The notes: a model not told the origin generated them from the letters alone. Positions 28,133 through 37,927 are shown, counted from the stretch's first letter. The stretch: 64,000 bases of DNA from Candidatus Neomicrothrix sp. UBA825 (GCA_002295705.1 DBHP01000091.1:28551-92550), one strand, 5' to 3'. Program-made: numbers and translations.

Positions 28133-28903
28133 TATTACGAAATTGAGGGTGACGGGCCGCCATTGCTGGTCATAAGCGGGACTGGCGCCGACCTTAGAAA
28201 CCCGCGACCTGAAAACCCGACTTTAACTGGTTTCCAAGTATTACGTTATGACCAACGCGGACTAGGGCAAACTGCGAGCCCTAAGGGCACTTATACGATG
28301 AAAGATTATGCCGATGATGCAGCATCTCTTTTAGAGAGCCTTGAATTAGGTCCCATCAACGTAATCGGCATCTCCTTTGGAGGAATGGTCGCCCAACATC
28401 TAGTGACGCGATATCCAAGTAAGGTAAACAAGTTAGTTCTTGCTTGCACATCACCTGGTGGCAATAATTTCTCGTCATTTGATTTAAGAAAAATAGTTTC
28501 GAGCTCAAAAAACCAAGTTGAATCATGGCTTCAGATTCTAGATTCAAGATACAAAAATTCAGGTAAGAACCTCCCCATCCTGAACATGGTCAAAGATGCA
28601 TTACATACAAACACAAGACTATTCCCCAATTTGATAACCGATGGGTTAACTCGCCAACTTGAAGCTAGATCAAAGCACGACTGCGTAAATAGTTTGAAAA
28701 ATATATCCAACCAAACATTGATTGTTGGCGGGAAGTATGACGATATTGCACCCGTTAAGAATCTATTAGAGATGCATAGATTGATTAAAAATTCGCAAAT
28801 GCAGATCTTTGAAGGTGGTCATCTCTTCCTCATGCAAGATAAACAGGCATGGCCAGCGATCATATCTTTTCTTTTGTCAGAAAGCGATACGCTAAAGGCG
28901 TGA
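28100..28903 (+). CDS. Alpha/beta hydrolase
   Basis: 267 residues with a complete alpha/beta-hydrolase core. The N-terminus VNGIQLYYEIEGDGPP is typical. YDQRGLGQT follows, the nucleophile elbow is GISFGG (Ser near residue 92), and VGGKYDDIAPV carries the probable acid. FEGGHLFLMQD gives the His. The family includes 3-oxoadipate enol-lactonases and related esterases, and the natural substrate is not evident. The gene lies 25 nt after hppA, with its own -10 box and a start-codon hairpin. Its stop overlaps the GTG of ddl as GTGA. Confidence 0.87.
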   Translation: MPFIPVNGIQLYYEIEGDGPPLLVISGTGADLRNPRPENPTLTGFQVLRYDQRGLGQTASPKGTYTMKDYADDAASLLESLELGPINVIGISFGGMVAQHLVTRYPSKVNKLVLACTSPGGNNFSSFDLRKIVSSSKNQVESWLQILDSRYKNSGKNLPILNMVKDALHTNTRLFPNLITDGLTRQLEARSKHDCVNSLKNISNQTLIVGGKYDDIAPVKNLLEMHRLIKNSQMQIFEGGHLFLMQDKQAWPAIISFLLSESDTLKA

Positions 28904-29955
28904 GCTTAACTGATGGCGATACAAAGGAACGACTCGAAGTAGTAATCCTGTACGGAGGTAATTCTCCGGAGCATGAGGTCTCGCGCACATCATCACTTCA
29001 TGTTGTTAAATCTATAGATCTCAAAAGATTCAAAACTCATTTGATAGCTATTGACAAATCTGGGTTTTGGTATGAGTTTAAACGTGACCTTTCAACGCAG
29101 GAGCAATCGAGGCTTGATGAGCCTCTCCCAATTGAAGGGCCCCGAATAAACCCCGTTGAATACCTTTCTGCATTTAATCCAACGGAATTAATTGTCTTTC
29201 CAATCCTTCATGGGCCCAATGGGGAAGACGGTACAATGCAAGGATTTCTTGAACTTTTCAACATTGCGTACGTTGGGAGTGGAGTTCTATCTTCAGCATT
29301 ATGTATGGACAAAATAAAATGTAAAGAACTTCTAAACGCACACAACGTACCGCAAACTAAATGGGTAGGTGTCCACAAGAGCTCGATAGTCGACCTAAAT
29401 GAACATTCGATAAATCTCGATGGTGACTTATTTGTCAAGCCAGCGAATATGGGATCTTCTATCGGAATCTCAAAAGTCACTGATCGAAAAAATCTAACGA
29501 CACCATTGCTAGAGGCAGCAAAATACGATGATTGGATAATAGTTGAAGAGGCAGTCAACGGAAGAGAAATCGAAGTAGCGATTCTCGAAGACGAAGAGCC
29601 TAAAGCATCTGTGCCGGGGGAGATTACCCCCGGAGCAGATTTTTATGATTACGAAGATAAATATGACGACGGAGCGACTCTTCGGATACCAGCGCCATTA
29701 GCAGATGACGAAATACTAGAGGTCCAGAATCTTGCAATAAAAGTATTTAAGTTATTGAACTGCCGAGATCTCGCCAGAATTGATTTCTTCTACAAAGAAT
29801 CCGAGAAGAAATGGCTAGTCAACGAGATAAATACCATGCCCGGATTCACCCCAATTTCTATGTATCCAAAGCTTTGGAGCGCAACCGGCATACCGTACAA
29901 TGAACTTGTAAATTATCTACTAAGCGATCCTCATCAGAGGAGATTCAAGGGATAA
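28900..29955 (+). CDS. ddl: D-alanine--D-alanine ligase
   Basis: 351 residues from the GTG at 28900, which overlaps the hydrolase stop by 4 nt. The frame is open further upstream, but that would overlap the hydrolase by 50 nt and add no conserved sequence. This ATP-grasp enzyme makes D-Ala-D-Ala for peptidoglycan. Motifs are GGNSPEHEVSRTSS near the N-terminus, HGPNGEDGTMQG, FVKPANMGSSIGISKV, and the C-terminal NEINTMPGFTPISMYP, which resembles the DdlA type. The AIDKSGFWY stretch is also typical. It converges with the TetR gene with an 11-nt overlap. Confidence 0.93.
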   Translation: MSLTDGDTKERLEVVILYGGNSPEHEVSRTSSLHVVKSIDLKRFKTHLIAIDKSGFWYEFKRDLSTQEQSRLDEPLPIEGPRINPVEYLSAFNPTELIVFPILHGPNGEDGTMQGFLELFNIAYVGSGVLSSALCMDKIKCKELLNAHNVPQTKWVGVHKSSIVDLNEHSINLDGDLFVKPANMGSSIGISKVTDRKNLTTPLLEAAKYDDWIIVEEAVNGREIEVAILEDEEPKASVPGEITPGADFYDYEDKYDDGATLRIPAPLADDEILEVQNLAIKVFKLLNCRDLARIDFFYKESEKKWLVNEINTMPGFTPISMYPKLWSATGIPYNELVNYLLSDPHQRRFKG

Positions 29956-30526
29956 GGGCAATTTTCAAGAACCTAAGCAACTCTTTACGCCTGATTGCGA
30001 CATCTCGTATTGTTGATTCCTCTCCTAATGCCTCAAACAGCTTAACTTCTGTAGCTGCTCCCATAATCGTTGAGTACGCCGAAAGCACCAGTAACTCAGG
30101 TTCTGATTTCCTGACCCTTCCGGCTTTCATCTCCTCAATTAACCATGTTGTCGCACCATCAAGAAGAGGCCGTATTCCATCAACCGCATACGTCAATATT
30201 GGGGGACCCAAACGTGTAACCTCTCTCAGTAGCCCCAATAATTCGGGTCGATTATTTGCTAAGCGAAATACTCGCTTTACTATAGACTCAATTCTTTCCC
30301 ATCCATAAGAACTTTTTCGGATGGCTTCATCAAGGGCTACTGATAAATCAGTAATAGCTTGCCTCACGCATGCCTCAAGTAACAGTTCTTTAGAAGCATA
30401 ATGGTACAGAATGGATTGCTTGCGAATATCTAAAGTTCGTGCGAGATCGTCAAGACTGGTCGCATCATAGCCAGATTCACCAAATGCCACTGTAGCTCTT
30501 TTCAAGATTCGATCTGAAGTCTCCAC
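29945..30526 (-). CDS. TetR-family regulator of the adjacent lipid cluster
   Basis: 193 residues. The N-terminal HTH reads ILKRATVAFGESGYDATSLD, then DLARTLDIRKQSILYHYASK, a clean TetR signature. The C-terminal ligand domain is unclassified; hydrophobic ligands such as acyl-CoA or fatty acids are common in the family. The GTG start lies 6 nt after TACAAT (30533-30538, minus strand), so it is probably leaderless. It is divergent from the FAR/HAD gene across only 42 bp, which contain a palindrome. Autoregulation and control of the three-gene operon is the natural reading. Confidence 0.88.
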   Translation of the reverse strand: METSDRILKRATVAFGESGYDATSLDDLARTLDIRKQSILYHYASKELLLEACVRQAITDLSVALDEAIRKSSYGWERIESIVKRVFRLANNRPELLGLLREVTRLGPPILTYAVDGIRPLLDGATTWLIEEMKAGRVRKSEPELLVLSAYSTIMGAATEVKLFEALGEESTIRDVAIRRKELLRFLKIALIP

Positions 30527-30545
30527 GATTGGATTGTACCATTGC

Positions 30546-30559
30546 CTACCAAGTGGTAG
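30546..30559. promoter_or_regulatory. Palindromic operator between tetR and the lipid operon
   Basis: CTACCAAGTGGTAG: two perfect 6-bp arms around a 2-bp centre. It lies just upstream of the tetR -10 box and overlaps the presumed -10 of the plus-strand operon (TAGAAA at 30557-30562). The position is ideal for a TetR dimer to shut off both promoters. Confidence 0.6.
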
Positions 30560-30568
30560 AAATAGAGT

Positions 30569-32881
30569 GTGATAAAGAAATCGCTCAAGGGAAAGAAAAT
30601 AGCCATAACTGGATCTACTGGATTCCTTGGAACTGCCCTAGTAGAACTGCTACTTCGCGAAATTGATGATATACAGCTGCGGCTTTTGATAAGACCTTCC
30701 GGTAAGCGTTCAGCATCAAAGCGTCTTGAGAGGGACCTCTTGAAGAATGATGCGTTTGATCAGTTAAGAGAGGCTTTAGGAGCAGAGGGTTTCAATAACT
30801 TAACCACCAGTACTGTCAAAGCATTATCCGCAGACATTTCAAAGAATAATTTAGGCCTTGACGATGCAGGGCTCCGCGAACTCAGCGAATGTGACATCAT
30901 AATACACAGTGCCGCAGCTGTTAGTTTCGACGAACCACTTGACCGAGCAGCAGAAGTTAACCTCATGGGCCCTGTTCGTTTAGTAGAGACCCTGCAGAAC
31001 CTTGATGCAGATCCTCATCTAGTAATGGTGAGTACGTGTTACGTAGCTGGAAACAGAAAAGGAACCGCACCTGAAAAGCCACTTTCGCAGAGCCCCTTTT
31101 ACGTTCCATTGGACTGGCGAGAAGAAACTGAGGCAGCGCGAAGGACAAGGTCTTACACAGAAGATGACAGCAGGAGAATCCAAAATCTCGAAAAATTTCG
31201 GGCTGAAGCTAAAAAAGAATTAGGTGCACCTGGAATTTCCTCAATAGCAATGAAAACCGAGCAGATCCGTGAGCGATGGGTCAAAGATAAAATGGTAGAA
31301 GCTGGAAGAGAGAGAGCCACCTCACTTGGTTTTCCAGACGCTTACGCTTTTACCAAAGCCATGGCAGAACAAGCAGTACAAGAAATTCGTGGACAAATCC
31401 CATTATCAATAGTGCGACCTTCAATCATTGAATCGTCATGGGATAAGCCCAATTCAGGTTGGATAAGAGGTTTCAGGATGGCTGAACCTATTATTTTAAA
31501 TTTTGGTAAAGGAACCCTCAAGGAGTTCCCTGGAATCCCCGAAGGTGTAGTTGATATAATCCCCGTTGACCTCGTTGCGTCGGCTATTGTAGCTGTCGCT
31601 GCCCAAGAGAAACCCTCCGATCCATTTGTAGTTCAAGTTGCTAGTGGTGAATGCAATCCAATAAAAATTGGGATTTTAGCTGATTTCGTACATGAATTCT
31701 TTGGCAACTTTCCAATCCTTGATGAGAAGAACCAACCCATAACGCCCTCTAAATGGGAGTTCCCTGGTCGCGGTCGTGTAGTGACACAATTGACCCGCGC
31801 AAAGCGTATCCTCCAAGCTGCCGAAAATGGGCTTCATAAACTCCCGATCAGAGGAAATCAGGCAATGGTGGTCGCCGACTTGGAAGAAAAGCGAAACGAA
31901 CTAGACAAAGCGATGGAGTACATCACTCTCTATGGAAAATACGTAGAATGTGAAGCAATCTACGACGTATCAAATCTCCTTCATTTGTGGGATTCGCTAG
32001 ACGATAGCGATAGGAGTGCCTTTCCTTTTGACCCACGAATTATTGACTGGAGAAAATACGTTTACGATATACACCTACCGACTGTAGTCACTCAAGGACG
32101 AGTCAAGACAACCCCATCATCCACCCCACCTGACTCACGCAGCAACAGATTGCGTAAGCAAGTTCTTGATCCTTCTAGGCAACTAGCTGTGTTTGACCTC
32201 GAAAATACTCTCATAGCCTCAAATGTAGTTTCATCTTGGGGTTACTTAGCAACGAAGAGACTGTCTTCACAAGACCGATTTAAGGTCATTGCCAAAACTG
32301 TTCTAGAGGCTCCATCAATGCTTGCGATGGACCGCAGGGACAGAACTGACTTTCTTAGAAACTTCTACCGCAAGTATGAAGGCGCACCTGTCATTCAAAT
32401 CGACGAAGACTCACTTGAAATGTTTAACGAATTTATATTAACGAAATCATTCCCAGCAGCAATCAGACGTGTACGCGAACATCGAGCTTTAGGACACAGA
32501 ACATTACTGATCACAGGTGCACTTGATTTTGTTGTGCAACCCTTAAAGCCACTTTTTGACGAAATATTAGCACCTTCCCTTGAAATAAAAGGCAACAAAT
32601 ATTCAGGTCGCATGACGCATGTTCCACCTATCGGCGAAACAAGGGCAGCCTCTCTTCGCACATACGCTGACGAAAACAATCTGGATCTGAAAGAGTCCAT
32701 CGCCTATGCAGACTCAACTAGTGACCTTCCAATGCTCGAAGCTGTTGGCTTTCCAGTCGCCGTTAACCCTGAGACAAAATTAGCAACACTTGCCAGACGA
32801 AGAGGATGGCTAGTAGAGAATTTCCAACCGATTAAAGGCTCTCCTAAAAAAACCTTACCTTTAGGCTCAAAGAAAGAATAA
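30569..32881 (+). CDS. Fatty-acyl-CoA-reductase-like / HAD-IB phosphatase fusion
   Basis: 770 residues, two enzymes in one chain. Residues about 8-440 are an extended SDR of the fatty acyl-CoA reductase (NAD_binding_4) type: IAITGSTGFLGTALVELL (nucleotide loop 14-21), SCDIIIHSAAAVSFDEP-like segment near 112, and YAFTKAMAEQ with the catalytic Tyr and Lys near 258-262. Residues about 535-745 form an HAD-IB domain: AVFDLENTLIASN, ITGALDFVVQPL and IAYADSTSDLPMLEAVGFPV. In HAD motif I the usual DxD is D543-x-E545. The reductase would make a fatty aldehyde or alcohol; the HAD part may dephosphorylate a lipid phosphate. Related fusions occur in actinobacteria. GTG start, first gene of the operon. 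Confidence 0.82.
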   Translation: MIKKSLKGKKIAITGSTGFLGTALVELLLREIDDIQLRLLIRPSGKRSASKRLERDLLKNDAFDQLREALGAEGFNNLTTSTVKALSADISKNNLGLDDAGLRELSECDIIIHSAAAVSFDEPLDRAAEVNLMGPVRLVETLQNLDADPHLVMVSTCYVAGNRKGTAPEKPLSQSPFYVPLDWREETEAARRTRSYTEDDSRRIQNLEKFRAEAKKELGAPGISSIAMKTEQIRERWVKDKMVEAGRERATSLGFPDAYAFTKAMAEQAVQEIRGQIPLSIVRPSIIESSWDKPNSGWIRGFRMAEPIILNFGKGTLKEFPGIPEGVVDIIPVDLVASAIVAVAAQEKPSDPFVVQVASGECNPIKIGILADFVHEFFGNFPILDEKNQPITPSKWEFPGRGRVVTQLTRAKRILQAAENGLHKLPIRGNQAMVVADLEEKRNELDKAMEYITLYGKYVECEAIYDVSNLLHLWDSLDDSDRSAFPFDPRIIDWRKYVYDIHLPTVVTQGRVKTTPSSTPPDSRSNRLRKQVLDPSRQLAVFDLENTLIASNVVSSWGYLATKRLSSQDRFKVIAKTVLEAPSMLAMDRRDRTDFLRNFYRKYEGAPVIQIDEDSLEMFNEFILTKSFPAAIRRVREHRALGHRTLLITGALDFVVQPLKPLFDEILAPSLEIKGNKYSGRMTHVPPIGETRAASLRTYADENNLDLKESIAYADSTSDLPMLEAVGFPVAVNPETKLATLARRRGWLVENFQPIKGSPKKTLPLGSKKE

Positions 32882-32884
32882 TAA

Positions 32885-34501
32885 ATGCCACAAAATCAAC
32901 GCAAACACCCAAGACCAGGACTCGTTTTAGATGTCGACAGAACGTCACCACCCATTCTGTTTCATCATGGCGAAGGATTTCGCATGGAAAAACTTCCAGC
33001 GGGGCGATCTCGAGTTATATATCCAGCGGAACCGCTACCAGGAATTCCAAACCCAAACGCCTCTATCCGCCATGCACTAGAAAATCCACTTGGTGACTCC
33101 CCCCCGCTTTCTGCACTTTTAAAATCTGGAATGAAGCTGACAATAGCATTTGATGATATTTCTCTTCCCCTTCCCCCGATGCGGAAACCCGATATTAGGC
33201 AAAGAATCATTGAAGCAGTTCTTGATATAGCTGCCGCAGCGGGTGTCGATGATGTCCACTTGATAGCGGCCCTTGCTCTCCACAGAAGGATGACTGAACA
33301 AGAGCTGAGACATGCAGTTGGCGACAGAGTCTACGATGCGTTTGCACCTTCAGGAGCGATATACAACCACGATGCTGAAGACCCTGACGGAATGATAGTG
33401 ATTGGAACAACACCTCATGGTGAAGAAGTACAAATCAACAAAAGAGCCGCAGAAAGTGATTTGATTGTATATGTAAACATAAATCTGGTCTCAATGGATG
33501 GCGGTTGGAAAAGTACTGCGACCGGATTGTCCGGTTATACAGCACTCCGACACCATCACAACCCGCAAACAATGGTTGAGTCAAAAAGTTTCATGGATCA
33601 AGAGAATTCAGAACTACACAAATCTAACTGGCGACAAGGAAAGGTCCTAAAGGAATCAGGCATTCAAGTCTTCCAAATTGAAACCACAGTAAACAACAAC
33701 ACGTTTGGATATGAGGGGCCACTCGCAATGCTTCAAAAACGCGAATGGGAGTGGACCTTCAAAGACCGCATGTCATTTCTCGGCATGCAAGCCGGGCTAA
33801 AGAGAATGTCGCCTGCATCAAAACGTAAATCCTTTCAAGGATGGCATTCACCATACGAAATTACATCTGTTCAAGCAGGCGAAGTTGAAGCTGTACACAA
33901 AATGACCACTGAAAACGTTTACAAGCAGCATCTTGTCCAAGTTGAAGGACAGACGGATATTCTCACGATGGGATTACCTTACATATGCCCTTACAACGTT
34001 AACTCCGTGATGAATCCCATACTCGTTGCTTGCCTTGGACTTGGATATTTCTTCAATATGTACAAAGGGAAACCGCTTGTTAGGAGAGGCGGAGTAGTGA
34101 TCATGACTCATCCCACACCCTGGGAATTCCATCCGGTACATCATCCTAGCTATATTGACTTTTTTGAGAGGGTTCTCAGCGAAACTACAGACCCCGCTGT
34201 GATGAGCCAAAAATATGAAAAGTCATTTGCAGAAGACGATTGGTATAGGCATTTGTATAGAACTTCTTATGCCTACCATGGAGTGCACCCCTTTTATATG
34301 TGGTATTGGTGTGCGCACGCTCTTGACCACCTTTCAGAGATAGTTATTGTAGGTGGCAATCAAGAAGCTGTGAGAAGGATGGGATTTCGATCAGCTACTA
34401 CACTGCAAGATGCATTCGAAATTGCGTCAGATTCAGTTGGGTTTAGCCCCACTATAACGCACTACCACAGCCCACCTATTTTAATGGCAGATGTGACGTA
34501 G
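32885..34501 (+). CDS. LarA-like (DUF2088, lactate racemase N-terminal domain) protein
   Basis: 538 residues, about 100 longer than lactate racemase LarA. Recognisable LarA features: FDDISLPLPPM in place of the DxTRP motif, ALALHRRMTEQEL with the active-site His near 132, YNHDAEDPDGMIVIG, and GEEVQINKRAAESDLIVYVN. In the last motif K186 is at the position of the lysine that binds the nickel-pincer cofactor in LarA. The downstream GGxK region reads SMDGGWKSTATGLSG, and the His usually just before it is not visible. No larB/C/E genes are nearby. The reaction is unknown; a racemase or epimerase acting on a hydroxy-acid or lipid intermediate is possible. It starts 3 nt after the fusion gene. Confidence 0.75.
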   Translation: MPQNQRKHPRPGLVLDVDRTSPPILFHHGEGFRMEKLPAGRSRVIYPAEPLPGIPNPNASIRHALENPLGDSPPLSALLKSGMKLTIAFDDISLPLPPMRKPDIRQRIIEAVLDIAAAAGVDDVHLIAALALHRRMTEQELRHAVGDRVYDAFAPSGAIYNHDAEDPDGMIVIGTTPHGEEVQINKRAAESDLIVYVNINLVSMDGGWKSTATGLSGYTALRHHHNPQTMVESKSFMDQENSELHKSNWRQGKVLKESGIQVFQIETTVNNNTFGYEGPLAMLQKREWEWTFKDRMSFLGMQAGLKRMSPASKRKSFQGWHSPYEITSVQAGEVEAVHKMTTENVYKQHLVQVEGQTDILTMGLPYICPYNVNSVMNPILVACLGLGYFFNMYKGKPLVRRGGVVIMTHPTPWEFHPVHHPSYIDFFERVLSETTDPAVMSQKYEKSFAEDDWYRHLYRTSYAYHGVHPFYMWYWCAHALDHLSEIVIVGGNQEAVRRMGFRSATTLQDAFEIASDSVGFSPTITHYHSPPILMADVT

Positions 34502-34502
34502 C

Positions 34503-35495
34503 ATGGCAAGGAAATTAACCAAAAGAGAAATACAGCGCAAGACGCGGGAAATCTATAAAGCTGTCGGTAATGCCCCTCAGAGAATGCGCTCCATCTCGAA
34601 TATCAAATCAGCGCAATTTCCTTACCGAGCAGCTCGCACACCTAACGGCGTTCCTCCAGTCAAACGAAAGACTTACCTTGGTTCTGAGTACCCTACAGTT
34701 TGGGCTCGCCGGTTACCAGCTAGGACTGTAAGACTTCTCTCGACCGAATTAATTGCTAAACCCCTAATGAGTTATATTGCTAGTCCGCAACGGACCGGCT
34801 ATGACAGACTCGAAGGTCTCAAAAAACGGCAAGCAGTTATCTTTGTCGCAAACCACCAGAGCCATGCTGATACTCCCTTATTGCTGACTTCCATTCCTTT
34901 CCAATGGCGTAACCGGCTCATCGTCGGTGCTGCCGCTGACTATTTCTTTAAAACAAAATTTGGCGGTTCACTATCCGCTTTATTTATTGGTGCTATTCCC
35001 GTGGAAAGAAACAAAGTAAGCCGTGAGTCCTCAGATCAAATTGCATCATTGATTAAACGAGGCTGGTCCTTCATGGTGTTTCCAGAGGGAGGCCGCTCCC
35101 CTGACGGATGGGGTCAACCATTCCGAGCAGGAGCCGCTTATCTTTCAATAAAATGCGACGCACCAATTGTTCCTATACATCTTTCTGGAACAGGAAAGAT
35201 CCTTCGTAAAGGTAAAGTATGGCCGAAGCGATCATCAACTAAGGTTACATTTGGTACTCCGATTTGGCCGGGTGAAAAGGAGAACAGCAGAACTTACTCA
35301 AAAAAGATAGAGCAGGCAGTTGCGGAGTTAGCCGATGAAGAAAATAATGATTGGTGGATTGCCAAAAAACGAAAGCACTCTGGCCAGACCCCAACACTAC
35401 AAGCCCCTGATATGGGAAGCTGGCGAAAGGCATGGAGCCTTGAAGCACAATTAGAGAAATCGGCAAAAACAAAAAGTCGCTGGCCGACAATTTAA
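34503..35495 (+). CDS. PlsC-type lysophospholipid/glycerol-phosphate acyltransferase
   Basis: 330 residues. The LPLAT motifs are clear: NHQSHADTPLL (the HX4D motif near residues 118-123), GAIPVERNK, and FPEGGRSPDG near 194, followed by VPIHLSG. The enzyme transfers an acyl group from acyl-CoA or acyl-ACP to a lysolipid or glycerol-phosphate-like acceptor at the membrane. The first 90 residues are basic and lack family motifs, and the C-terminal 60 residues are extra too, so it is longer than housekeeping PlsC (about 240). It starts 1 nt after the LarA-like gene and closes the TetR-controlled operon. Confidence 0.85.
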   Translation: MARKLTKREIQRKTREIYKAVGNAPQRMRSISNIKSAQFPYRAARTPNGVPPVKRKTYLGSEYPTVWARRLPARTVRLLSTELIAKPLMSYIASPQRTGYDRLEGLKKRQAVIFVANHQSHADTPLLLTSIPFQWRNRLIVGAAADYFFKTKFGGSLSALFIGAIPVERNKVSRESSDQIASLIKRGWSFMVFPEGGRSPDGWGQPFRAGAAYLSIKCDAPIVPIHLSGTGKILRKGKVWPKRSSTKVTFGTPIWPGEKENSRTYSKKIEQAVAELADEENNDWWIAKKRKHSGQTPTLQAPDMGSWRKAWSLEAQLEKSAKTKSRWPTI

Positions 35496-35590
35496 GATTC
35501 AACACCACAAGTGAGTTGATTTACGATAGATTTATACTGCTTTATAAGTAGATGCGTTCCTGCATGCAGTGGAAGATAAATAGAGGAATT

Positions 35591-37888
35591 ATGACTGTTT
35601 ACACGAAGACCCCAATTGAACTAATTGAAGGTGTCTACTCCACGTTTGAAGAAAGATTGGGAAATGCAAGAAAAAAACTAGGGCGTCAACTGACCTTCGC
35701 AGAAAAGGTATTAATCAATCATTTAGACTCACCAGACCAATCTCTTGAGAGAGGATCCTCCTACGTAGATCTGAGACCTGACCGTGTTGCAATGCAAGAT
35801 GCCACAGCTCAGATGGCTTGGTTGCAATTTATGACAGCTGGCCTTGACAAGGTAGCAGTTCCCACGACAACTCACGCAGATCATCTAATACAAGCAAAAG
35901 TTGAAGGTAAACATGACCTACTCACAGCATCCAAAACAAACGAAGAAGTTTATGACTTCCTTGAATCTGTTTGTGCAAAATATGGAGCTGGTTTTTGGAA
36001 ACCCGGAAGTGGGATAATTCACCAAGTCGTGCTCGAACAATACGCATTTCCTGGTGGAATGATCATCGGCACTGACAGTCACACACCGAATGGAGGCGGC
36101 TTAGGCATGATCGCAATTGGAGTTGGTGGAGCCGACGCAGTTGACGTTATGACTGGATTTCCGTGGAACGTTCGGTGGCCAAAACTAATTGGTGTACATC
36201 TTAAAGGCTCCTTAAACGGATGGACAGCACCCAAAGACGTAATTCTGAAAGTGGCTGAAATTCTTACTGTGAAAGGTGGAACAGGGGCAATAGTGGAATA
36301 TTTCGGTGATGGAGCCTCCAACCTTTCCGCCACCGGGAAAGCAACAATTTGCAATATGGGTGCAGAGATAGGCGCAACTACTTCAATCTTCCCTTATGAC
36401 GAGTCTATCAACCGCTATCTTCACTCAACTGACCGAAGTGATGTAGCTGAACTTGCAAAAGTCAACCAACGGCATCTGACTGCTGACCCTGAAGTACTAG
36501 AGTCTCCAAATGAATATTTTGACCAAGTGATCGAGATTGACCTTGACAAACTTAACCCCCATATCAATGGTCCACATACGCCAGACTTAGCAAGAGAAGT
36601 CCCGGAACTAGGCGCTGAAGCCAAATCTAATGGTTGGCCTTTAGAAATAAGTGCCGCACTAATCGGCAGTTGCACAAATTCATCCTACGAGGACATAACT
36701 CGCGCCGCTTCAATAGCAAGAGAAGCCGCCAAGCACGGTCTGAAATCAAAATGTCGACTCTTAATTACGCCCGGCTCCGAACAAGTCAGAGCAACGATAA
36801 CGCGAGACGGCCTACTCGCCGACTTTGAAGCGGTAGGAGCTGTAGTTTTAGCAAATGCATGTGGACCGTGCATTGGGCAGTGGGACCGATCCGAAGAATC
36901 AGACCACGAGACAGGAACACCAAACATTATCGTTACTTCCTATAATCGTAATTTCCCAAAGCGGAATGATGGAGATCCATCAACGCTAGCATTCGTAACT
37001 TCGCCTGAGACAGTTATGGCGCTTGCACTTGCTGGAACTGTGGATTTTGATCCTATTAACGGCAGTCTTGAGACGGCAGACGGTAATCAAATAAAATTAT
37101 CAACCCCTGAGGGAATTGAATTACCTCCGAGTGGCTTTGATCCTGGGCAGGAGACTTTCATTGCCCCACCCGAAAATGCAACCGAGCTCAAAGTGAAAGT
37201 CTCCCCATCCTCTGACCGACTCCAACTTCTTGAGCCATTTCCTGCATGGGACGGAAACGACTACGAAAATCTGCCCATTCTTGTCAAAGCTAAAGGGAAA
37301 TTCACGACTGACCATATCTCGATGGCGGGGCCTTGGCTGAAATACCGAGGGCATCTCGAAAATATCTCTGGAAACTTATATTTAGGTGCCGTAAATGCGT
37401 TTGAAGGTTATGAAGTTGGTTACGGAAAAAATTTAATTACAGGAGAAACACAAACCTTCCCTGAAATCGCTAAATCATACCATGAGGCCAACCAGCATTG
37501 GGTTGTAATCGGTGATGAAAATATGGGAGAAGGATCAAGCCGGGAACATGCGGCTATGGAACCGCGATTTCGGTTGGGGCTCGTAGCCATTGCACGCAGT
37601 TTTGCACGTATTCACGAAACAAACCTAAAGAAACAGGGCATGCTACCGCTTACGTTTTCAAATCCAGCTGATTACGACAAGATAGATGAATCAGATCAGT
37701 TATCAATTCGTAATTTAGCTGACCTAAATCCCGGAGAAACAATTACTGTCGAAGTTACAAAACCATCCGGCGAGACATTCAGCTTTGAGACTACACATAC
37801 CTTTAGCGAGGACCAAATTGAATGGTTCAAAGCCGGTTCGGCCCTTAATGTCATCCGCTCTCAGACACAGAGCCAATCCAACATCTAA
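35591..37888 (+). CDS. acn: Aconitate hydratase (mitochondrial-like type)
   Basis: 765 residues from the ATG at 35591, chosen because AGAGGA lies 4-5 nt upstream and the protein then begins at the family N-terminus. An in-frame ATG at 35552 has no site. It interconverts citrate and isocitrate in the TCA cycle. The three [4Fe-4S] ligands are in [11 protein letters not shown] (Cys near 360) and [10 protein letters not shown] (two Cys near 423-426). The C-terminal swivel domain includes [20 protein letters not shown] promoter TTTACG-17 nt-TATAAG (35521-35548) precedes it. Citrate synthase lies two genes downstream. Confidence 0.95.
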   Translation: MTVYTKTPIELIEGVYSTFEERLGNARKKLGRQLTFAEKVLINHLDSPDQSLERGSSYVDLRPDRVAMQDATAQMAWLQFMTAGLDKVAVPTTTHADHLIQAKVEGKHDLLTASKTNEEVYDFLESVCAKYGAGFWKPGSGIIHQVVLEQYAFPGGMIIGTDSHTPNGGGLGMIAIGVGGADAVDVMTGFPWNVRWPKLIGVHLKGSLNGWTAPKDVILKVAEILTVKGGTGAIVEYFGDGASNLSATGKATICNMGAEIGATTSIFPYDESINRYLHSTDRSDVAELAKVNQRHLTADPEVLESPNEYFDQVIEIDLDKLNPHINGPHTPDLAREVPELGAEAKSNGWPLEISAALIGSCTNSSYEDITRAASIAREAAKHGLKSKCRLLITPGSEQVRATITRDGLLADFEAVGAVVLANACGPCIGQWDRSEESDHETGTPNIIVTSYNRNFPKRNDGDPSTLAFVTSPETVMALALAGTVDFDPINGSLETADGNQIKLSTPEGIELPPSGFDPGQETFIAPPENATELKVKVSPSSDRLQLLEPFPAWDGNDYENLPILVKAKGKFTTDHISMAGPWLKYRGHLENISGNLYLGAVNAFEGYEVGYGKNLITGETQTFPEIAKSYHEANQHWVVIGDENMGEGSSREHAAMEPRFRLGLVAIARSFARIHETNLKKQGMLPLTFSNPADYDKIDESDQLSIRNLADLNPGETITVEVTKPSGETFSFETTHTFSEDQIEWFKAGSALNVIRSQTQSQSNI

Positions 37889-37927
37889 TTTAACGATAGT
37901 CGGTAAGTAGTTATCGTTAATTTAGAT
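37883..37927. promoter_or_regulatory. Long imperfect inverted repeat between acn and lysR
   Basis: ATCTAATTTAACGATA (37883-37898) and TATCGTTAATTTAGAT (37912-37927) are reverse complements with one mismatch, separated by 13 nt. The left arm includes the acn stop codon. The right arm touches a consensus TATAAT at 37927-37932, 5 nt before the lysR ATG. It is A/T-rich with no T-run, so an operator (for the LysR protein itself) is likelier than a terminator. Confidence 0.6.

Noticed and set aside
32395..32700. 101-codon minus-strand ORF
   Set aside because: It is antisense to the HAD domain of the fusion gene, with no motif or ribosome binding site.
35552..35590. Upstream ATG for aconitase
   Set aside because: No ribosome binding site; the ATG at 35591 has AGAGGA and matches the family start.
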